A stretch of 22,449 nucleotides of DNA, from contig JAUCBJ010005248.1 in NCBI GenBank assembly GCA_032718475.1, positions 1-22,449 of the forward strand, written 5' to 3'. The notes beneath the pieces were generated by a model. The model ran no database searches and was not told where the DNA came from. It worked only from the letters and a program-made list of their open reading frames with translations. Made by a program: the position numbers and the translations under genes. Positions 19,643 through 22,449 of the stretch are shown piece after piece. Position 1 is the first letter of the stretch. Every line of letters starts with the position of its first letter. Source of the DNA: Nemertoderma westbladi. Lineage: Eukaryota; Xenacoelomorpha; Nemertodermatida; Nemertodermatidae.

Positions 19643-20339
19643 TAAAACAATAAAATAGGACATGGGGTCTATTCCCTCAGATACTACCTAGCATTTAGGG
19701 CCACTTGGGCCACTGTTAGTACTCAGGCACTAGGCCCATCAAAAAACACAAAATACCAAATCGATTTTAGTGCTACATAACCCAACCCAACTACCACAAG
19801 AAAAATTGCTACAGGCATTGCAACAGTAACTACAGGTTCCGGTAAGTATTGCACGAAATAGGCTAGCCGAAAAGGTAAGTCTAAGTAATAAATTTTATAA
19901 AAATAAAAGGGTTTCGGAGATTTAAACACTGAACCCTGGGATTCGTGGTTCTCATCATCAGCAGTGTGCCACGAACCCCACCTCTACCCTAACAAAACTG
20001 CACCACTAAATTAAGACAATGACCAATAAATTAGAAATCCTACCGTACCACCAAACAGAGTTGAAACCACCCACCCCCAATGTATGTTACCATCAGCCCC
20101 AAATGCATAAACATGATTTCCCAACTGAATGCAACCAACCCCAATTAGCACCTACCGGTATGTACAGATATATGATCAGATTTTTAAACAAAATTGCGCA
20201 GATGTCAGGAAATACCCCTTTAAATATATAATTATATGATGTTGACAACCACGACTTTAGAGGGATTGTAATATTAATATTAAAACAATAAAATAGGACA
20301 TGGGGTCTATTCCCTCAGATACTACCTAGCATTTAGGGC
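19643..20339 (+). repeat. Identical 59-bp direct repeats, 638 bp apart
   Basis: Positions 19643-19701 and 20281-20339 are the same 59 bases, including ACATGGGGTCTATTCCCTC. The second copy spans the junction of the left arm and the loop of the perfect inverted repeat at 20232-20410. Confidence 0.85.
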
Positions 20340-20410
20340 ATTTAGCTATTTTATTGTTTTAATATTAATATTACAATCCCTCTAAAGTCGTGGTTGTCAA
20401 CATCATATAA
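20232..20410. repeat. Perfect 65-bp inverted repeat with 49-bp loop
   Basis: Positions 20232-20296 and 20346-20410 are exact reverse complements over 65 bp (arm start TTATATGATGTTGACAACC), with a 49-bp spacer at 20297-20345. The absence of any mismatch implies a recent origin, ongoing correction between arms, or an assembly/read artefact. A transcript would fold into a long stem. Confidence 0.9.
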
Positions 20411-20469
20411 CAAAATTCATGACTGCGGGGATATTCTTTGACTTAATTCCTTCAATCAGTCTCCATAGT

Positions 20470-20790
20470 GCAAGTAGTCCGTAGTACAAACAAGTGTTGG
20501 GTGGTATGTCCAACATATCCCCCCCTTACAAGAGGGACACGAGAAAGAGTAAACGACATTAGACGCAAGGATATCTGGGACGGAGAGTGTTTGGCTCGTG
20601 CTGCGCGAGGGCCCCATGGCGCACTGTCTTTAGTTGTACCGTGTAGGCCTACCGGTCTGGCCGTGGCAAGACGCAACTTTCGAACAAGTTGCCCGACCTC
20701 GGTACTCAAACTGTACAGCTAATTGGCTTTGGATCATCAGCAGCTGCGCTAGGTCCTCTCGGTGTGGCACTGATATTAGTGGCTCGTCTG
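20470..20790 (-). pseudogene. Penelope-like GIY-YIG C-terminal fragment, copy 2
   Basis: On the minus strand the sequence matches the fragment at 1905-2340 block by block: a GCAGCTGCTGATG opening with an AAAD segment, then FEYRGRAT (about 20711-20688), then ILASNVVYSFSCPSC (about 20575-20532), then GGYVGHTTQHLF. The VVY and YVG pairing is the GIY-YIG signature. At least two frame changes (one before FEYRG and one between CPSC and GGYVG) disable it. It is not followed by an R...EH helix as far as I can read. It lies inside the 19418-20921 unit, and its similarity to copy 1 is roughly 75-80 percent by eye. It may be a captured host or PLE sequence. Confidence 0.5.
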
Positions 20791-20999
20791 TGTGTTTCCA
20801 TTATTTTCCATATCATGGTTAAAAAAATCATATATTTTTTGCTAAGATTTACTTGTCGGGTGTAGGAACCTTGAACCACTTTCTGTAATAATATTAGAAT
20901 TAGTCAGTACCTCACCTTATACAAATTAGAAAAAATTAAATAATATATAAAATTACACAATTATATAGTATTGTACAATTTCTCTGTTTACATTTTTAG

Positions 21000-21213
21000 G
21001 GATAATAAATACTTGTATATGTTAATGGAGGCGTGTTTGGGAGGCGAGCTGTGGACAATACTTAGGGATAGGGGACATTTCGATGACGCGACCACAAGAT
21101 TCTATACAGCCTGTGTAGTCGAGGCATTCTCGTATCTCCATCAGAAAGGAATAGTGTACCGAGATCTAAAACCAGAGAATCTACTATTAGATAACAAGGG
21201 ATACGTGAAACTG
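21000..21213 (+). CDS. PRKG1: cGMP-dependent protein kinase, catalytic-domain exon
   Basis: An internal exon encoding 71 full codons of the kinase domain: [20 protein letters not shown] at the start (hinge region and helix D), then [20 protein letters not shown], the catalytic loop YRDLKPEN and the [10 protein letters not shown] beta strand before DFG. The acceptor is catttttag at 20991-20999, with the first exonic base (21000) completing a split codon. The donor GTGGGT follows KL at 21214. The next exon continues in phase 0 with VDFG. The Tyr of YRDLKPEN and the [15 protein letters not shown] stretch are typical of type I PKG; type II usually has different residues in the helix. The upstream exon with the ATP-binding glycine loop was not found in the 21 kb to the left. 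The intron to the next exon is only 237 bp. Confidence 0.9.
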
Positions 21214-21450
21214 GTGGGTATTAATGGATTTAAACGAAATCTTACTGGTTTACTCTGCCTTCATAACCAGAAAGCAATAGCAATTAAAAATGTAAAAATG
21301 ATGCACATGCATGCATATTCCCTTGTAACATGTTTCTTTTGCGATACCGGTACCAGGGGGGTGCAGAGAGGAGAGAGGTTGTTATCACTTTGTGATCTCG
21401 CAGGTGTAATGGATTGATTATTTACAGCTGTATTTTGATAATCTCATTAG

Positions 21451-21615
<165 letters not shown>

Positions 21616-21773
21616 TAAGTCACAGAGGTTTACTAACAGTAGATACATACCGGTACAACTGTAGGCCTAGGTATGGAATACTAAATATACACGGAAGGAC
21701 AAAATGTCTTCTACCCCTGGAGGCAATCTTTTTATTATATAAAATGATAGATATGGATGACAGAAAACCGCTG

Positions 21774-22449
21774 CTACTACTACTAGGATCGGCATGCTGC
21801 ATTGCAGCTGCATTTTTAAGAATGCTGTGCCGGCTTGTCGACAAAATTGCACCGCCACAACTCCCTATCACCCATGACATTTGCTAGATCATCCGCATCT
21901 TCAAGGCCAGTGTCCTTTAAGATGCGTCTCAAGAAAGTCATGGGCTGTCCACCATGCTTATTCACTCCATGAGGCTGCCAAAGTACAAGATTATGCACTG
22001 GCTGGTCCTCACGGCGAAAGCAATGTCCTGCAAAGCGGAGGCGATTTTGTTCTAGTGTCAAGCTTGGGGGAACCAATGAGACACCTCCAATGTTATATAG
22101 TGTCTGGTTGGAGATGTGTGCATTGTACTTGACACAATGAACCCGGCGTAGCATTCTTGTGAATGTGCCATCCAGAGATTTGGTGTCCTCAGCAGTTAGA
22201 GCCCAGCATGGACTCCCATAGAGGAGTACTGGAACTACTGCTGCTCTAAATAATCGGACCTTAAGTTTCCGATTAATTCTCGGTGACTTCCAAATCCTGG
22301 AAAGCCTATTCAAGGCTGCCCATGCCTTTCCCTTACGTATTCGAAGGTCCTCACCTGACTTCCGGATCCATGATCCCAGGTAACAGAAGTCGTCCACATG
22401 CTCAAGCATACCATCCTTTGAGCTTATGCTCATCCGATCAGAGACTTGC
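21774..22449 (-). mobile_element. RTE-type LINE, second copy, runs off window
   Basis: Same family and 3' junction as the copy at 10773-12958: on the minus strand the coding end, GCATGCCGATCC and a (TAG)n tail, here abutting gcagcgg. The frame (stop at 21816-21818) covers the C-terminal RT region from KISSKDG-like sequence to the end and continues past the right edge. Compared with the first copy, the 205 shared residues differ at about seven positions (for example K/G, W/R, V/D, K/E, F/L), so divergence is only a few percent. It sits in a kinase intron in antisense orientation. The 5' end, the stop codon state and the target-site duplication are not visible. Confidence 0.85.

Larger units (their letters stand above)
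19418..20921. mobile_element. Candidate composite element with degenerate terminal inverted repeats
   Basis: About 70 bp at 19418-19487 and the reverse complement of 20850-20921 share, in order, AGGTG(A/G)GG, TAATT, AATA, AAGTGGTTCAAGGT, CTACACCC and GACAAGTAA, separated by short gaps. These inverted repeats bracket a 1.5-kb unit that contains two identical 59-bp segments, a perfect 65-bp inverted repeat and a Penelope-like fragment on the minus strand. TTATA lies next to both outer ends (about 19415 and 20917) and could be part of a duplication or of the repeat itself. No transposase is encoded. A non-autonomous DNA transposon that captured other sequence is the simplest reading. Confidence 0.5.

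Noticed and set aside
19723-19929. Hydrophobic 68-residue minus-strand frame resembling a membrane segment
   Set aside because: It lies within the candidate composite element, has no recognisable family and no splice context; probably chance.

Overview
The window is metazoan nuclear DNA, most likely from a marine invertebrate. It is AT-rich, has spliced exons of two conserved animal genes, and is otherwise packed with decayed or recent transposable elements. I cannot name the species. The host genes are two consecutive exons of a cGMP-dependent protein kinase catalytic domain (PRKG1-like, + strand, 21000-21213 and 21451-21614) and one exon of an SLC8-type Na+/Ca2+ exchanger (- strand, ending at a splice donor at 14977). 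No other exon of either gene was recognised, so their introns are long or the loci are disrupted.

Layout, left to right. 1-805: N-terminal piece of a PIF/Harbinger-like protein plus a TIR-like repeat. 1697-1897: degraded RTE-type LINE piece. About 1905-2340: GIY-YIG-type fragment resembling the C-terminus of a Penelope-like element. 3643-3721: well-formed CCAAT/TATA promoter with no recognisable gene. 5928-7687: long Gag-like reading frame broken by stops and frameshifts. About 9480-10480: G/T-skewed tract with imperfect tandem repeats. 10773-12958: 5'-truncated RTE-type LINE with an exact 8-bp target-site duplication and only one stop in its reverse transcriptase frame. 13653-14566: 906-bp fold-back element capped by G/C runs and flanked by TTAA. 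14977-15634: exchanger exon. 16066-16446: third LINE lineage. 17284-19199: frameshifted LINE of a fourth kind. 19418-20921: candidate composite element with degenerate terminal inverted repeats, enclosing a perfect 65-bp inverted repeat and a second Penelope-like fragment. 21000-21614: kinase exons. 21774-end: second, nearly identical copy of the RTE-type LINE inside the kinase gene.

The most interesting items are the exchanger exon, whose normally invariant alpha-1 glutamate is replaced by leucine; the two fold-back structures; the paired Penelope-like fragments; and the broken Gag-like frame with its possible upstream promoter. I see no CRISPR array, bacterial operon or intact autonomous element. 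Nothing here could be searched against databases, so family names rest on motif recognition.
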